From Odobenus rosmarus divergens (Eukaryota > Chordata > Mammalia > Carnivora > Odobenidae), in assembly GCF_000321225.1 (NCBI RefSeq), contig NW_004451009.1, positions 1,037,268-1,101,267 on the forward strand: a stretch of 64,000 nucleotides of DNA, written 5' to 3'. Both the position numbers and the translations under genes were made by a program. The stretch's first letter is position 1. Every line of letters begins with the position of its first letter. The notes under the pieces were generated by a model that was not told where the DNA came from, searched no databases, and saw nothing but the letters and a program-made list of their open reading frames with translations. Below, one piece after another: positions 24,216 to 53,549 of this stretch.

Positions 24216-26038
24216 TGACAAGGTTTTTATTTACCCAGATGTGCTGCATGTCGCCGCCAGCGACAGCGCTGCTAACTGATGGGCCCCACGCAGGCTGTGT
24301 CCTGCCCTTTCGTCAAAGAGCACCGGGAGCACAGCGGGGAGCCTAAGGCAAGGAGCGATTTCAGTGTCAAGACTGCAATCTCCTCTGCTCCACTTCTGTC
24401 TCAGAAAGAATCAGAAGCATCGTCTCATTTCCGTTCAGCTGGAGGAAATTCCTTCCCCAGATACCTGCCCTACCCACCCCACCCCCAAGACCCCTCCCTG
24501 CTTCGTCTTTCTCCGCAGCACTCACCACCTGGTAAGTACAACACCCTGAACTCTGTGAGATACACTTTCTCTTGTGCTGATTGTCACTTTCCCCATGTAA
24601 CACGGGTTTCCTGACAGGAGGTTTGGAGTCCGTTCTGTTCAGGTCCGCACCCCAGGGCCTGGCACAGAGACGGTACTTGGCTGGTATTTAGGGAACAAAT
24701 GTGTGTTGCAAGCTCATCCCCAGGACCCTCCCTTCCCTGGCTTGTTCTCGTTATCAAGTCTCTGTTTGCATGTCACCTCCTCCATAACCCTCTGAAGTAG
24801 ACACTCTGTTACCTCACAATTTTGGTTTTCCTCATAGACACCTGAAGTGTTCTGGCTATTTGCTATCTACCTCAAGAGAGCAGGGACTTCATATTTCTAT
24901 TCACAGCTATATCCCCAGGACTTCGTGCCTGGAACATGACAGGAGCTTGAAGACTATGGTCAAAATAATGGATAGATTGAGCACAGTGAGTGTCTCAACA
25001 AATATCCTAACCCCACCTCTAAATAAACAACGTAAATAAGCAAATTCTGATTTCTCAGAAAGATCATACTTTAGTGTCTATGCTCTCATAATGTATCAAT
25101 ATCAGCCCTAATGCTGACCTATATTCTTTTGAGAGCCTACAGAAAGGATTGTTGCAAAGCACACGGGCTCCTCAACACTACCCAGGTTATGCCTGGCCCT
25201 GTTCTTGTCCTATGTGCCTTTCCAGGCCCACATCTTCCCCTCAGAAATGCTGGCCTTGCTAGTGTTGTTGTAAATAGCTTTCACAGGGAAACCACAAATG
25301 GGGAGGGAATACTTTATGACACGTAAGGCTTTCAGAGTCTCAGTGTCCAGGAACAAGACTTCCCTAAGCCTGACAAGGTTTCAGAGAAACTGTAAAGAGC
25401 AGCGCTCCAAGGAAGCAGGAAGAACAGAGCTGGTACAGTCCAACAGGTTGGCTTCCCGAGAAGGTCACCAACATCTTGGTGTTTGTAGATGATTATTCTT
25501 AAAATTGTAAATGAGAAGAAAAGCAGCAACACCAACACAGATGGACCAGCAGTATCCTCACCTTCTAGGCCACTCCTGTGGTTCTCAACAATCAATTCTA
25601 ATAGTAAATGAAAAACTGCCAGTATGAGAGTCAAGAACATAAAGGAAATCAGAATCCAGTTGTAGCTTTTGAAATAATTAAAAATAAACATTTAGAAAGA
25701 AAAACAAAATTAAATAGGGACTCCTAACAAGTCTCTTACAACTGTTAATATTTCAAAGGCAGCCTTAAATTCAAATATTTGGTCAGATCCTATATTATAG
25801 CATGTTTCAAACTTTGGTGTAGGAAATACAGTCATTATAATTAAGGACTTTCCATTTATCTCCAAGTAGGGTAGGTCTGTCTTGGACTTATTTGATTTCT
25901 ATTCCGAGCAAAAGAGAAAAAAGGCAGAATTACCCATGAGACACAAGAAAAATACATTTACCTCTTGCCAGTGGTAAATGAAAGCAGTACAGACCATATC
26001 CTTTTGAGTCAAAGGCATTGAGTTAAACGTGGGAAAAG
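24216..26038. other. Intergenic with an L2-like stretch
   Basis: About 24720-24980 resembles an L2 3' end (ATATCCCCAGGACTTCGTGC). The remainder is unassigned. ORFs to 119 codons have no known family. Confidence 0.45.
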
Positions 26039-26052
26039 CAAGTCTTCTCTTG

Positions 26053-26274
26053 GGAGACAAACCATAAGAGACTCTTAACTACAGAGATCACACTGAGGGT
26101 TTGCTGGAGGGGAGGTGGGCAGGGGGATGGGCTCGATGGGGGATGGGCATTAAGGTGGGCACTTGTTGGGATGAGCAGTGGGTGTTGTATGTGGGTGATG
26201 AATCACTGGATTCTGCTCCTGAAACCAGTGCTGCACTGTATGTTAACTAACTTGAATTTAAATTAAAAAAAAAA
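26053..26274 (+). mobile_element. 5'-truncated L1 3' end
   Basis: A young carnivore L1 3' UTR (GAGACAAACCATAAGAGACTC) with poly-A, flanked by perfect CAAGTCTTCTCTTG at 26039-26052 and 26275-26288. Confidence 0.88.
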
Positions 26275-26288
26275 CAAGTCTTCTCTTG

Positions 26289-27279
26289 CATTTTCTTGGG
26301 GTGTAGCAGAACACTACATGAAGCAAGCAGTCTGCTTGCTGGACTCAGAACTTCGTTAATCAGAGATTAAGCCTCATGATTTGTGGATAAATTCGACTAT
26401 AGCATCTATACAAAATCCTCAACCAAGAATCTCAATGGCATTCATAGACTTGAGTCCTTAGCTCTTCGTATGATCAAGATTCATTTGAAAGGAATTTACC
26501 AAAGTACAAGAAACAAGAGGACTTGCTGGTAGAAAACGAAGAAAATCCAGAGAGAGACCAGTGGAATCAAATGAATACTGAGTCTTAATCTCATCTCTGC
26601 TGCCAGTCAGTTGCCTGAGAAAACCCCATAAATTTCTCTGCTTCCAAAGAAATTGTTTTGATTTTTGTCTCTCCAAACCACAACCCTTCTCCCCCCTTTC
26701 TCTCTTTCTCCCCCCACCTCATTACCCCCATCCCATGCACATACCCAGGATCTCCAACATAGATTACCACTTACCAACTTTTTGGTTTATCCCCTCTAGT
26801 GTAGATTACTACCAATTTTGCTGGGTTTACCCCCTGTCCTTTCCACTTTGGTATGAGGATGATCTGAGATTTAGAACACCAACAAGGCATCCCTCTTTCC
26901 AGGTATGAAAGAGGATTACAGTTAGGCTCAGGGCTCCTTCAAAAGCTCAGCAAAGTCTGTGCACTGGCAGAGCATGGGCCAGCAACCTGCTTCTTTACAG
27001 ATCAGATCTATGGCGGGTTGGCTAGCCTGGGCAAGCCAACACTGCCATCTGGCGGCCCCTGAGAGAGTGATCTCTGTTGAAGAACGTGGGTCGGACCTCT
27101 TCCCTGGACCACAGGCCAACTCCTCTTCCAACTCCACAAGCTTCCAGCAGAATGCTCTCCAGAAGCAGCTCACCACAGAAGAGGCACAAGTTGTAGGTCT
27201 GCTTGAGGACAAAGTAGTATGAGATCACACTCTAAATCACCTATACTTCCTAAGTGAGCCCCATGAACATCAATCCACA
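26289..27279. other. Intergenic, nothing recognised
   Basis: No gene or clear repeat. A CTCF-like motif is at 27043-27059. Confidence 0.45.
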
Positions 27280-27299
27280 CCCCCATGTTGTGTTTTGAA

Positions 27300-27487
27300 C
27301 ATTTATTTATTTCAATGAGAGAGAGAAAGAGAGCAAGCATGCAGGGGGGAAAGACAGAGAGAGAATCTCAAGCAGCCTCCCCATTCAGTGTGGAGCCTGA
27401 CGTGGGCCTCAATCTCAAGACCCTGAGATGAGACCTGAGCCAAAACCAAGAGTCGGATGCTTAACCAACTGCACCACCCAGGCGCAC
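27300..27487 (-). mobile_element. SINEC, older subtype
   Basis: Flanked by a perfect 20-base duplication CCCCCATGTTGTGTTTTGAA (27280-27299 and 27488-27507). Confidence 0.93.
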
Positions 27488-27507
27488 CCCCCATGTTGTG
27501 TTTTGAA

Positions 27508-28997
27508 TGATTTTCCTATTACCGAAAAAATGCTTTTCAAAGATGATTCCAAGCTCCAAGAAGCCACTCGGACACTAATCTGGTGCTACAGGACAGAGGA
27601 CAGCACATGCCTGGGAAGCACCTTCAGGACAGAGACAATAACCTGTTCAGAGAGGGTGATCATGGCCCAGGCGGGCAGGGTCTCTCCCTTCGCTGGACAT
27701 ACCCAGACTCATCACCTCTGAAATGCACATACATGCTGTGAGCCCTTCCCTGTCGAAGACAGAAAAGAAGCCCCAGGATGTTAATAGACAAACCCTAGTG
27801 ATCCTGTGGGTGAAACTTGCCTTCAAACCATTTTCATATCCTCTGTCCTGGTGAAAAACGAGCTAACTAGCAGAATGCAGGAATGAGGTTCCTGTAACTC
27901 CAAGTCACCTTGCCTTCAGGCTCCAGCAGCAGTCCAAATTACCCATGGAACGGGCTGCCACCACCTCTGTAGAAGCAACAACATGGGAAGGAACCTGAAG
28001 CTCCTTCCCAAGTTTAGGTGGGGCCTGCTGCTGGGAACCCTGGAGGAGGGCTGGCAGGTGAGGGAGGTGAGGCATCAGCCATCCTGCTTTTGTGCCCACC
28101 TGGAGGGGGCATGGGCAGTGCCTGGGCTCACGGCACCTTCAGCTCCTGCCTGCCTCACTCTGGCTTCTCCCCAGCTGCTGGGCCAGGTGCGTGTTTAGCC
28201 CGGTCCCTTGTCCCCATCACTGAAGTGGGCTATCTGGAGGTAGTGAGGCTGGCACAAGTGTCCTCATGGCCCCAAGTCACAAATTCCAGTGTTCCTCAAC
28301 CCCCGTTTCACACCTGTCAACCCTTCCCAACAGCCCGCACTGTGGATTTTAGCCTCCAGCACCACACACAGACCAGATCCAGCTCCTCTTAATCGTACCA
28401 GGTCAAACCCTGTAATAATTCCCTTATTATTTGTCTCCTACAAGTTGTTTCCCTGATTGAACCTGTCTGAAGAGGAGTTAAGGGAGTTTTTTAAATTGTG
28501 TATGCATCACCGGGGTATTTGATTTAAAATATTTTTAGGGCTCAGTTCAGAGACTACAGCATGTCTGGGGTGTGCCCAGGAATTAGTTTCTAACCAGTGT
28601 TCTGTGTAATTCTGATACAGGAGATTCCACCAGTCATACTCTGCAAGTCACAAATAGAGGGAAGGCAGACCTCAAGTCAGAAAGCAAATTAGTAAATGCT
28701 GTTGGCCATGAAGGGTGCTTCTAGGTATTAGGTACAGAAAGGCAGGGTGAAGACAGTTTGGTAATAAGGACACTGTCCTGGTAACTGGTCCATATTCCTC
28801 TCAAGTAGGCTTGCAGTTGGTCTCGTAGCCTGTTTTTTCTTTCTTCGAGCAGAAAACGAGGTTGTGTGTGAATCATGGAGGCCTAAGTGGCACCTGCCAG
28901 TCACAGGCTCAGTTGAGCCAGCACAGCCCCACTGGGGAGTTCCAGACTTCAGAAAAATATTTCTGCCCTTTCTGATTATTAAAAGAAAAAATGAACA
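27508..28997. other. Intergenic, nothing recognised
   Basis: Moderately GC-rich unique sequence. ORFs to 124 codons are unsupported. Confidence 0.5.
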
Positions 28998-29177
28998 GGG
29001 GCGCCTGGGTGGCTCAGTCGTTGGCGTCTGCCTTCGGCTCAGGTCATGATCCCAGGGTCCTGGGATCGAGTTCCGCGTCGGGCTCCCTGCTCCACAGGAA
29101 GCCTGCTTCTCCCTCTCCCACTCCCCCTGCTTGTGTTCCCTCTTTCACTGTGTCTCTGTCAAATAAATAAAATCTTT
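28998..29177 (+). mobile_element. SINEC
   Basis: Near-consensus. Flanks AAAAGAAAAAATGAACAG/AAAAGAAAAAGAACAG. Confidence 0.94.
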
Positions 29178-30159
29178 AAAAGAAAAAGAACAGACACATA
29201 CACAGCATTCCAATTCAGTGTGTGTAAATCAAGTGACAGTTAACACATCCATAGAGTAAGCACTGGTTTCCCAGCATTTCTAGTAGCATCAAATTCTCAA
29301 TCCCTTTCATTCTGTGCAGCAGGTGCAGCAGGCAGAAATGTAAATCCGACATATGAAGGGAAGTCTTAACGTAATGGCCGTTTTTCAACCAAAAACCAAA
29401 GGCTAACCAGAAATTAAACTTCTAATCTACCAAAGTGCTAAAGGGCTGCCTTTTTCAGGACAGGAACTGTGCTTAAATGATCTATAAAAGCCACCCAAAT
29501 AACTAGAGTCAGAGTCAGCTCTGAAAGGACCCACATGACAGTGTGTCCTGGACAAGGCGGTATTGACTCCAGCCTCCTGCAGATACAGGCCTACAAATGA
29601 GACCACACCCAAGGTCTAGAGAAATACCAGGTTACAAGAATTCGTACCTGAAGCTGAGAAAGAGACATCATGAATTTGTAAAACTTCCCTAGCAATCTTT
29701 GAAGGTGGGGACCTTATAGAAAATTCTAGGATGATTTATATAATTTTTAAATAGAAAGTTGAATCCCAAAATCAATGGAACATCCTTTGAAAAAAATATA
29801 TACCTAGTTTATAAAATTGTAATGATTAATTTAATGTCAACTTTCCCAGGTCACAGGGTGCCCAGATATCTAGCTAAATATTATTTTGGGGTATCTGCGG
29901 GGACTTTTGGGTGAGATTAGCATTTGAATTGGTGCACTGAGTAAAGCAGGTTGCCCCTCCCAGTGTGGGCATCATCTAATCTGCTGGGGGCATGAATAGA
30001 AAAGGTACAAAGGAAAATGTGCTCTCTGCCCAAGTGATGAGTTGGGCCTTAAGTCTTCTCCTGTCCTTGAAGACAGGGCCTTACACATCCTCTCCTGGGT
30101 CTTCAGCTTTCAGGTGACAGATCAATGGACTTCTCAGCAAATTTTAAAATACCTATCTT
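29178..30159. other. Intergenic with an old repeat
   Basis: 29820-30080 (ATTTAATGTCAACTTTCCCA, GGTGCCCAGATATCTAGCTA) matches a widespread old mammalian repeat whose family I cannot name safely. Confidence 0.45.
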
Positions 30160-30342
30160 GGGGCACCTGGGTGGCTCAGTCGTTAGGCATCTGCCTTCGG
30201 CTCAGGTCATGATCCCAGGGTTCTGGGATCAAGCCCCGCATCGGGCTCCCTGCTCCGTGGGAAGCCTGCTTCTCCCTCTTCCACTCACCCTGCTTGTGTT
30301 CCCTCTCTCACTGTGTCTCTGTCAAACAAATAAAATCTTTAA
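30160..30342 (+). mobile_element. SINEC
   Basis: Near-consensus with AAAATAC-type flanks. Confidence 0.94.
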
Positions 30343-30595
30343 AAAAAATAAAATAAAATACACATCTCTTAGGGTTTGGTAATTTTAATTAAATTAACAG
30401 GAGGCCAACAGGAAAACCCCACTGTTATTAATATGCCACAAAACCAATCACACCCTCTAGGTCACACTGTTATCATCTGACTTGTTCAACATCAAGGAAA
30501 TTGCTCCAACATTTTACGGAGTGGAGATAAAATGTATTTAATAGTCCTAAAACAGCAACTACTTTAGCTCTATCAAAATTTACGTCTTGAGTATT

Positions 30596-30735
30596 TTTTA
30601 AATAAGCTCCACCCCACATGGAGCCCAACACAGGGCTCAATCTCACAACCCTGAGATCAAGACCTGAGCTGAGATCAAGACCTGAGCTGAGATCAAGAAT
30701 CAGACGCTTAACCGACTGGGCCACCCAGGAGCCCT
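30596..30735 (-). mobile_element. SINEC, short old type with internal triplication
   Basis: Minus-strand head (CCACCCAGGAGCCC). Its GATCAAGACCTGAGCTGA unit occurs three times, the last incomplete (30655-30705). Confidence 0.85.
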
Positions 30736-31113
30736 CGGACTTAATATTCTTAAAGTGATTATAAAAATTCTTCCTGCTGATGTCTGGCTAAAGCCGATCT
30801 AAAGGGCTATTTCCTTTTGTGATTTTCTTCTATTCTGGTTGATGTGAACATTTTTTCTCCCAAACAGCTATTCCAGACTGCTTAGTAACTCCAAGGATGA
30901 GAAATTTTAAGATAGTCCATTCACATTCGTTAATGAAACTGAGATGGCTTTAAAGTTAAAAGTGGTAATACTCCACCCTTCAATATAAGCTGGGTGGACT
31001 TAATAAATTCCAAAAACGCTCTTCCTAAGATGGCCTGGCAGTCATGCAATGAGAAGCTGACCTAAACAGTCATCTTTTCCAGATAAATTTCTTGTTCATA
31101 AATATAAGGAAAA
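30736..31113. other. Intergenic, nothing recognised
   Basis: Unique AT-rich sequence just beyond the PSMB1 3' end. Confidence 0.5.
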
Positions 31114-31282
31114 GGGGCACCTGGGTGGATCGGTCAGTTAAGCGTCTGCCTTCGGCTCAGGTCATGATCCCAGGGTCCCACATTGGGCTCCCTGCTCAGT
31201 GGGGAGTCTGCTTCTCCCTCTCCCCCTGCTCATGCTCTCTCTCTTTCAAATAAATAAATAAAATCTTAAAAAAAAAAAAAGA
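31114..31282 (+). mobile_element. SINEC
   Basis: Plus-strand copy about 75 bases past the expected PSMB1 cleavage site. Confidence 0.93.
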
Positions 31283-31375
31283 AAAAAGGAAAGAAAATGA
31301 AAGGAAAAAGAAATTCTACTTTCTAGATCTGTCCTGCTTAGAGAACACAAGTTATAACAAATGATTACTTCAGCC

Positions 31376-31381
31376 TTTATT
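31376..31381 (-). terminator. PSMB1: PSMB1 polyadenylation signal
   Basis: AATAAA on the minus strand, 83 bases past the stop codon. This implies a short 3' UTR of roughly 100 nt ending near 31355-31362, in line with the compact 3' UTR of mammalian PSMB1. Confidence 0.8.
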
Positions 31382-31463
31382 TTTTAATAAAACACATTAG
31401 TCAAATAGTTCCAAGATACAAAATTAACCAATTCTGAAGTGATTAATGATAACAGCACACAAA

Positions 31464-48363
<16,900 letters not shown>

Positions 48364-48376
48364 CGCACGGCGGCGG

Positions 48377-48391
48377 CTGCTGCTGCTGCTG
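48377..48391 (-). repeat. CAG x5 repeat in PSMB1 5' UTR
   Basis: Five perfect triplets (CTG on the plus strand), 13 bases upstream of the PSMB1 start codon. Likely transcribed in the 5' UTR. It is too short to be unstable but may vary in length. Confidence 0.7.
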
Positions 48392-48689
48392 TCTCACGGC
48401 GAGATGGCGCCCGGCCGGAAGTCCGGCCACTTCCGGCTTCTGCCGAAGCTCCTTCCGGCCGCTCTATCTCGCGCCTGTCGTTGCTCCTGTCGTTGGCTAG
48501 CGCCCCCTATTCCAAGGAAGCTGACAGAGTTTTTTGGGGGGCCTGAGAAAGGTTCTGCTCTCCTAAGAAAACACTCGAATTCACGCCTGATGGACAAAAA
48601 TTTTAAAGTCCGACCATATAGAAAAATTGGCAGAACTGTGGAGTAAGGGAAACTCGAATACGCTATGGGAGTTGCCTAGCATAGTTGAA

Positions 48690-49140
48690 GATGCATGCAG
48701 TTGATGACCCTGCAATTCCCTGCCGAGGTTTGTATCCTAGCCAGAAGACAAGGGCAAGAATATTCATATAGCATTGTTCTTCATGGCTCCAAGTTGGAAA
48801 TGAGCCAAATGTCCATAAACAGCAGAAGGGATAAACCAATTGAGGGATATGTCACAGCCAAGAAAATTGACTGACTTCACCTAGAGGGGGGACACAGCAA
48901 CGTGGATGTGTCTTACAAGGTTGTGCATAAGAATACATGTTCCCTAACTTACGAGTACACAGTGAGTAGGAAGAGCCTGTTTGGCTGGACTATGGAAGGG
49001 AGGTTCTGGCGCTGCAATACTAGGTTTCTTGATGTATAATCATCTGTTAATTTCCACATGTGTTTATGCACTTCCTTATGTGAATATTATATTTTATTAT
49101 CTTAAAAATATCATTTGAAAAAACAAGCAAACAAGCAATT
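48690..49140 (+). mobile_element. Old L1-like fragment
   Basis: CTGCAATTCCCTGCCGAGG, GGAAATGAGCCAAATGTCC and TAAACAGCAGAAGGGATAAA fit an old L1 3' portion. It lies in the PSMB1/TBP interval. Confidence 0.55.
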
Positions 49141-49389
49141 TGCTCATATAGAATGGACCACCTGATGCATGTAATTTGGGGACCAGAAAAGATTTTTTGA
49201 AAAGTATTTGTTTAATTAAAAGTTTCCCCGTGTTTTACTGTAAACAAAGGATAAAACAGGATTTTCTTTGTTGCTTATGGACAGAAAATTATTATACTTA
49301 TTTAGATGCTGTCCTGAATACAAAACATGTATATAACATGTTTTATCCTTAAGGAGTTCACATCCTTACTGATTATATAAAATAGAGTT

Positions 49390-49697
49390 GATGCTTAAAC
49401 AACACAGGTTTGAACTGCACAGGTCCACTTATATGCAGATTTTTTTTGATAAATATAGTACTACAATGTATTTTCTCTTATGATTTTCTTCATAACATTT
49501 TCTTTTCTCCATCTCACTTAATTGTAAGAATCCAGCATATAGTACATATAACATAGAAAATATGTGTTAATCGACAGTTCATGTTATCAGCAAAGCTTCC
49601 AGTCAACAATAGGCTGAATGGAGTCAAAAGTTATGTGTGGATTTTCATCTCTATGGAGGTTGGCACTTCTAGCCCCTATATCGTTCAAGGGCTAACA
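49390..49697 (-). mobile_element. MER2-like (Tigger) DNA transposon
   Basis: Same family as 8468-8988: TTAAACAACACAGGTTTGAA near one end, TATGTGTTAATCGACAG inside, and ATCGTTCAAGGGCTAAC at the other. Confidence 0.78.
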
Positions 49698-49954
49698 CTA
49701 CAAATGAAGCAAATTACAGAAGAATATATAATTATGCTTAAATGAACCATAGGAGAGATGAAGATACTCGGGTCCAACCAAGCATCAGGAAGTGGACAGA
49801 ATGAGAAAAAACTACTGATACTCTTGAAGCCACCTTGGCCCTTCTGGCCAACCTAGTACACTTTGAGCTTTAGCAAGCATCCTTAGCCCGCGTGATTAAC
49901 CTGTCTTTGTATATCTATACACCATGCATTCTTTTTTAGAAAGAACAGAGCACC

Positions 49955-50154
49955 GGGGCGCCTGGGTGGCTCAGTTGGTTAAGCGACTGCCTTCGGTTCG
50001 GGTCACGATCCTGGAGTCCCGGAATTGAGTCCCGCATCGGGCTCCCTGCTCAGCAGTGAGTCTGCTTCTCCCTCAGACCCTCCCCCCTCTCATGCTCTCT
50101 CTATCTCATTCTCTCTCCCAAATAAATAAATAAAATCTTTAAAAAAAAAAAGAA
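49955..50154 (+). mobile_element. SINEC in 5' LTR
   Basis: AGAAAGAACAGAGCACC at 49938-49954 and 50155-50171 proves insertion into the LTR after the ERV arrived. Confidence 0.95.
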
Positions 50155-50482
50155 AGAAAGAACAGAGCACCTCTGCACGTCAGGAAAGAGAAACCAGACC
50201 CTCTTGCACAATCCCGGCCACTGGAACCAGACCCCCTTGTACAATCTCTGAGCACTGCGATATTGTCGGTAGCCAGCAGCATCAAGTCTGCACATAATCA
50301 AGAAATGTTATGGACCACTGCCCTCCCTTTACTGATTAACTGCTCTAAACTCCTTTAAAAATCCCTGGGCCAGGCAGAAACCTTGGAGTTGGCCTTTGGA
50401 CAGGAGTCTTCTCCCCAGGTGGCGGGCCTCCTACATAAAGCTCACATTCCTTTCCAATCAAAGCTCCTGAGTATTGGCTTTT

Positions 50483-50585
50483 TTTTTAACTAGGCTCTAG
50501 ATCCGATTGGGGCTTGAATTCTCAACCCTGAGATTAAAGGTCAGATGCTCTACACTCTACCGACTGAGCCAGCCAAGTGCCTCTT
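50483..50585 (-). mobile_element. SINE, short old type, in 5' LTR
   Basis: GAGTATTGGCTTTT/GGGTATTGGCTTTT flank it. The 3' LTR reads straight through the same site. Confidence 0.85.
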
Positions 50586-50635
50586 GGGTATTGGCTTTTC
50601 AAGCCAGGGGCAACCAACCCTGGCGTTTGGTGACA

Positions 50636-51598
50636 AATTTTGGTGAGCCACCCAGGAGCCAACGCTCCTGTGGCATCCAGATCCCCTGGGGAATCCCAAG
50701 GCAGAGCAGTTTGGCCTTGGCAATGTGCCATGGCTTCCTTGGTAGTTTCCTGGGCTAGTAACTTGGAGGACTGCAGGAAGTTAGCTGCTTGGGGCTAGCT
50801 GGTCTCCAAGAGGAAATCTGAGGGATCTGTCCCTGCAGCTGAGGAGACTATTTTTGTCTCAGGGAAACTACCTGCTGATTCCCAAACAATCTAGTGGCCA
50901 AGTTTGTTTTTTGTTTTGAGTGGAAAGGGAAGGAGCATTTGGGGAAGCTGACAAACTTCTGGACCAGGTGAATCCATCGAAGTGCATGCTGATGCAAGTT
51001 TCTCATTTGTGAAGCACAGGGTGCTTCTGTTTCATGGTCCATGCTTTTTCCCTTTAGAAAGGCATGGCTTTCGGGAGAAACTAAAAGAGACTTGAATAAC
51101 GGTCAATTTATTAGGAATGTGGAACAGATCTGATTTAGCATGTGTTGGTAGGGGTGGGTTGTGTTGTGTTATGTCAACTTTGTGTATAATGGGAAATTCC
51201 ATCTCTATCCCACCAAATAGCCCACTGGGCCAAATTTTGAGTAAGTGAAAGGAGTATAGCCAGGAACTATGACTGTGATAAAGATTATCTTTCACTGTAA
51301 CACAGTTTGGCCAATGTACCACTTAGAGATGAAAGATGGTCACTAAATGGCTCCCTTGGATTCCTTCCTCCCATTCAGTTGCCTCTAAATAAGGGGTCTT
51401 GGTTTGGCTCTCTTAGGAAGCCGTTTGGTTCAGTTGGTGAAACTCCAACTTTGGGGAGAAACCAGAAACTAGGAAGCATTCAGTTCAATTGGTGAAGCCA
51501 ACTTTTAGGGAAGAACAAATGCTGATGGAGGTACTCTAGGCTTCATTTAGTCATAGTCTTGTTTCTTCTGTGTTCTTTCTGAACTCTTGCCCAGGAAG
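50636..51598 (+). other. ERV leader region
   Basis: Between the 5' LTR and the gag-like start. No intact frame. Confidence 0.6.
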
Positions 51599-51650
51599 AT
51601 GGGGAATACTCCTTCTGTTCCCCAAGAAGTTCCACAAGGGCATATTTATT
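51599..51650 (+). pseudogene. ERV gag 5' end remnant
   Basis: ATG-GGG at 51599 opens a short frame with a Met-Gly start and Ser at the myristoylation-context position, as expected for a gammaretroviral gag N-terminus. It is cut at about 51650 by a minus-strand SINEC. Sequence after the SINE (51852-52200) may be more gag but frames are broken. Confidence 0.5.
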
Positions 51651-51850
51651 GATTTTATTATTTTTTTAAAGAGTTTGTTTATTTGAGAGAGAGAGTGCGC
51701 GTGTGCACACGCTCTCGCACAAGCAGGGGGAGGGGCAGAGGGAGAGGGAGAGGGAGACTCCCCACTGAGCAGGGAGCTGGATCCCAGGACCCTGGTATCC
51801 TGATCTGAGCCCAAGGCAACCATTTAACCAACTGAGCCACCCAGGCGCCC
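51651..51850 (-). mobile_element. SINEC in ERV gag region
   Basis: Minus-strand copy with a GC-alternating stretch (51697-51712). Imperfect CATATTTA-type flanks. Confidence 0.9.
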
Positions 51851-52259
51851 ATGAGGACATATTTTAAATAAATGGTGCAGAGAGCTGAAAAGCAACCAGA
51901 GAAAAAACCTGTTTTGCAGGAGAGAGAGACCCAGAGACAGACGGGGGTGGATGGGTGGGGGGTGTTACTCTAAGCTTTGAATCCGCCTCCAGCCTTTCTG
52001 GTGACATCCTTGCAGCTCTGCCTTCACCTCCTGCTCCTCCTGTTTCTGCACCACCGTGGGCACCGTTCACATAGCTAGCTCCTCTACTATCCTCGGTGCC
52101 TGGGGTGCCATCGGCTTCTGCTCCTCCTACCCTCATTATCAAGGAGTGAAAAGCACCCCAAATTGTTGGGTCCCCTCCTTATGAGGTTCAAGATAAAGCA
52201 CCTCCCAAATCAACATGAAGGGATCCAGGGGCTCTCTGGACTTAAACTGCTTACCTCAG

Positions 52260-52370
52260 ATTTCCCCACAGGTGCCCCAGGTAAAAAGTGACAGTGGGCA
52301 ACAAATTAATGGTCTTTTAGCAGACACAGATGTAACATGTTCAGTATTAAAGCTAATTCATTGTTGCTGG
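52260..52370 (+). pseudogene. ERV protease-like remnant
   Basis: A short translated stretch has the spacing of a retropepsin active-site loop (Leu-x-Asp-Thr-x-x-x-Thr-like), with the active-site Asp-Thr followed by altered residues. It is too short and degraded to be sure. Its order between gag and env remnants supports the call. Confidence 0.35.
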
Positions 52371-53027
52371 TTTAATTAAAAATAAACGTGTTTTTGGAGT
52401 TATCTACATGGAATATGATCCAGATAATCAGCTTCTTTTCTACCTGAATTTATTACTTAAAATCATGTTGTGTCTGTTGCAATTTGTCAAAAAAAATGAC
52501 TTAAAAGGATGCTTGCTTTTGTTTGTCTCAAAGTTTTCATAGGTAATTGTTAAGAACAAGTAGGTTGAATAAATAAAAAGGCATAGAGCTTTCAAAGTCT
52601 TTGGTAACCTGAAACTTTTGCTAAGTTAAATGATAAATTGGGTTGAACTCATTAGATATCTATTTATTTTCCAAATTACATAAAATACTGAAATATTAAT
52701 TGCTAAACACAGGCTTATCTGTTTCTGGCTTCTTAATATGGAGAAACTAAAAATATTTGGGTCTGCTAATAAACACAGTTAACTGAAAGATTGTGGTATA
52801 AAACATACGTTTTTAGAAATTATGAAATGTACTCATAAATTTGCCTCCTACAGAATCCTGGTGTAACAGACAGGTCGCAGTTGGTTACTACTTAATTTTC
52901 ACTGGAGACTAAGGTTTCTAAGAGTTAAAATTCTGCTAAATGTAATTAAGACTGATGGAAATAAGGAAGGCAACTCTGTATGTAGGAAAGAAAGAGATGT
53001 GTAAGAAAGGTATGAAAAATGAGAATA
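52371..53027 (+). other. ERV internal region, unassigned
   Basis: AT-rich, degraded. No polymerase motif could be recognised. Confidence 0.45.
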
Positions 53028-53207
53028 GGGGTGTCCGGGTGGCTCAGTCGTTAAGGGTCTGCCTTCGACTCAGGTTATGGTCCCGGGGTCCTGGGATCGA
53101 GCCCAAAGTCGGGCTCCCTGCTCAGCAGGGAGTCTGCTTCTTCCTCCCCCTGCTTGTGCTATCTCCCTCTCTCTCAAATAAATAAATAAAATATTTTTAA
53201 AAAGAAG
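53028..53207 (+). mobile_element. SINEC in ERV
   Basis: Plus-strand copy with AAATGAGAATA-type flanks. Confidence 0.93.
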
Positions 53208-53549
53208 AAATGAGAATATGTTTTTGTTGAGGTAAAAGAAAGTAATTTTGTCCTAAAACGAGACTGGTTATTTAGAAAGAAAAGGCTTAGGACAAAATCT
53301 GAATGAAAAAGAAAGTTGTAGAAGGTTGTGAAGGGAAAACGTTGGGAAAGAATTTTATGTGTGCTCAACACTAAGATGGAAATGAATTCTGCTTTTCTCT
53401 CTGTTAAAAAGACAAAGTTTTCTGGGATTGTTGGTCAGTTCTTGATAAGAAAGTATGAACAATTTTTTTTTCTTTTTCTATGCAGAAAACCAAAGTTTCT
53501 ATGTTTTCCCTTTATCAGGACTTTGATTACTTAAGAGAACTAAAACTTT

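Larger units (their letters stand above)
49825..50635 (+). repeat. ERV 5' LTR
   Basis: About 500 bases of LTR, interrupted by a SINEC (49955-50154) and a shorter SINE (50483-50585). It aligns along its length with the 3' LTR, including CTTTGAGCTTTAGCAAGCA, GGACCACTGCCCTCCCTTTA and GGAGTTGGCCTTTGGACAGG. A TTTAAAAA TATA-like stretch is near 50355. The poly-A signal is degraded to CATAAA (near 50433). Confidence 0.88.

Noticed and set aside
31114..31282. SINEC downstream of PSMB1 as part of its 3' UTR
   Set aside because: The AATAAA at 31376-31381 should end the transcript before the SINE.
1..31350. FAM120B 3' exons expected upstream of PSMB1
   Set aside because: No coding match was recognised. 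In human, as I recall, the gene ends more than 100 kb away, so its absence here is not surprising.
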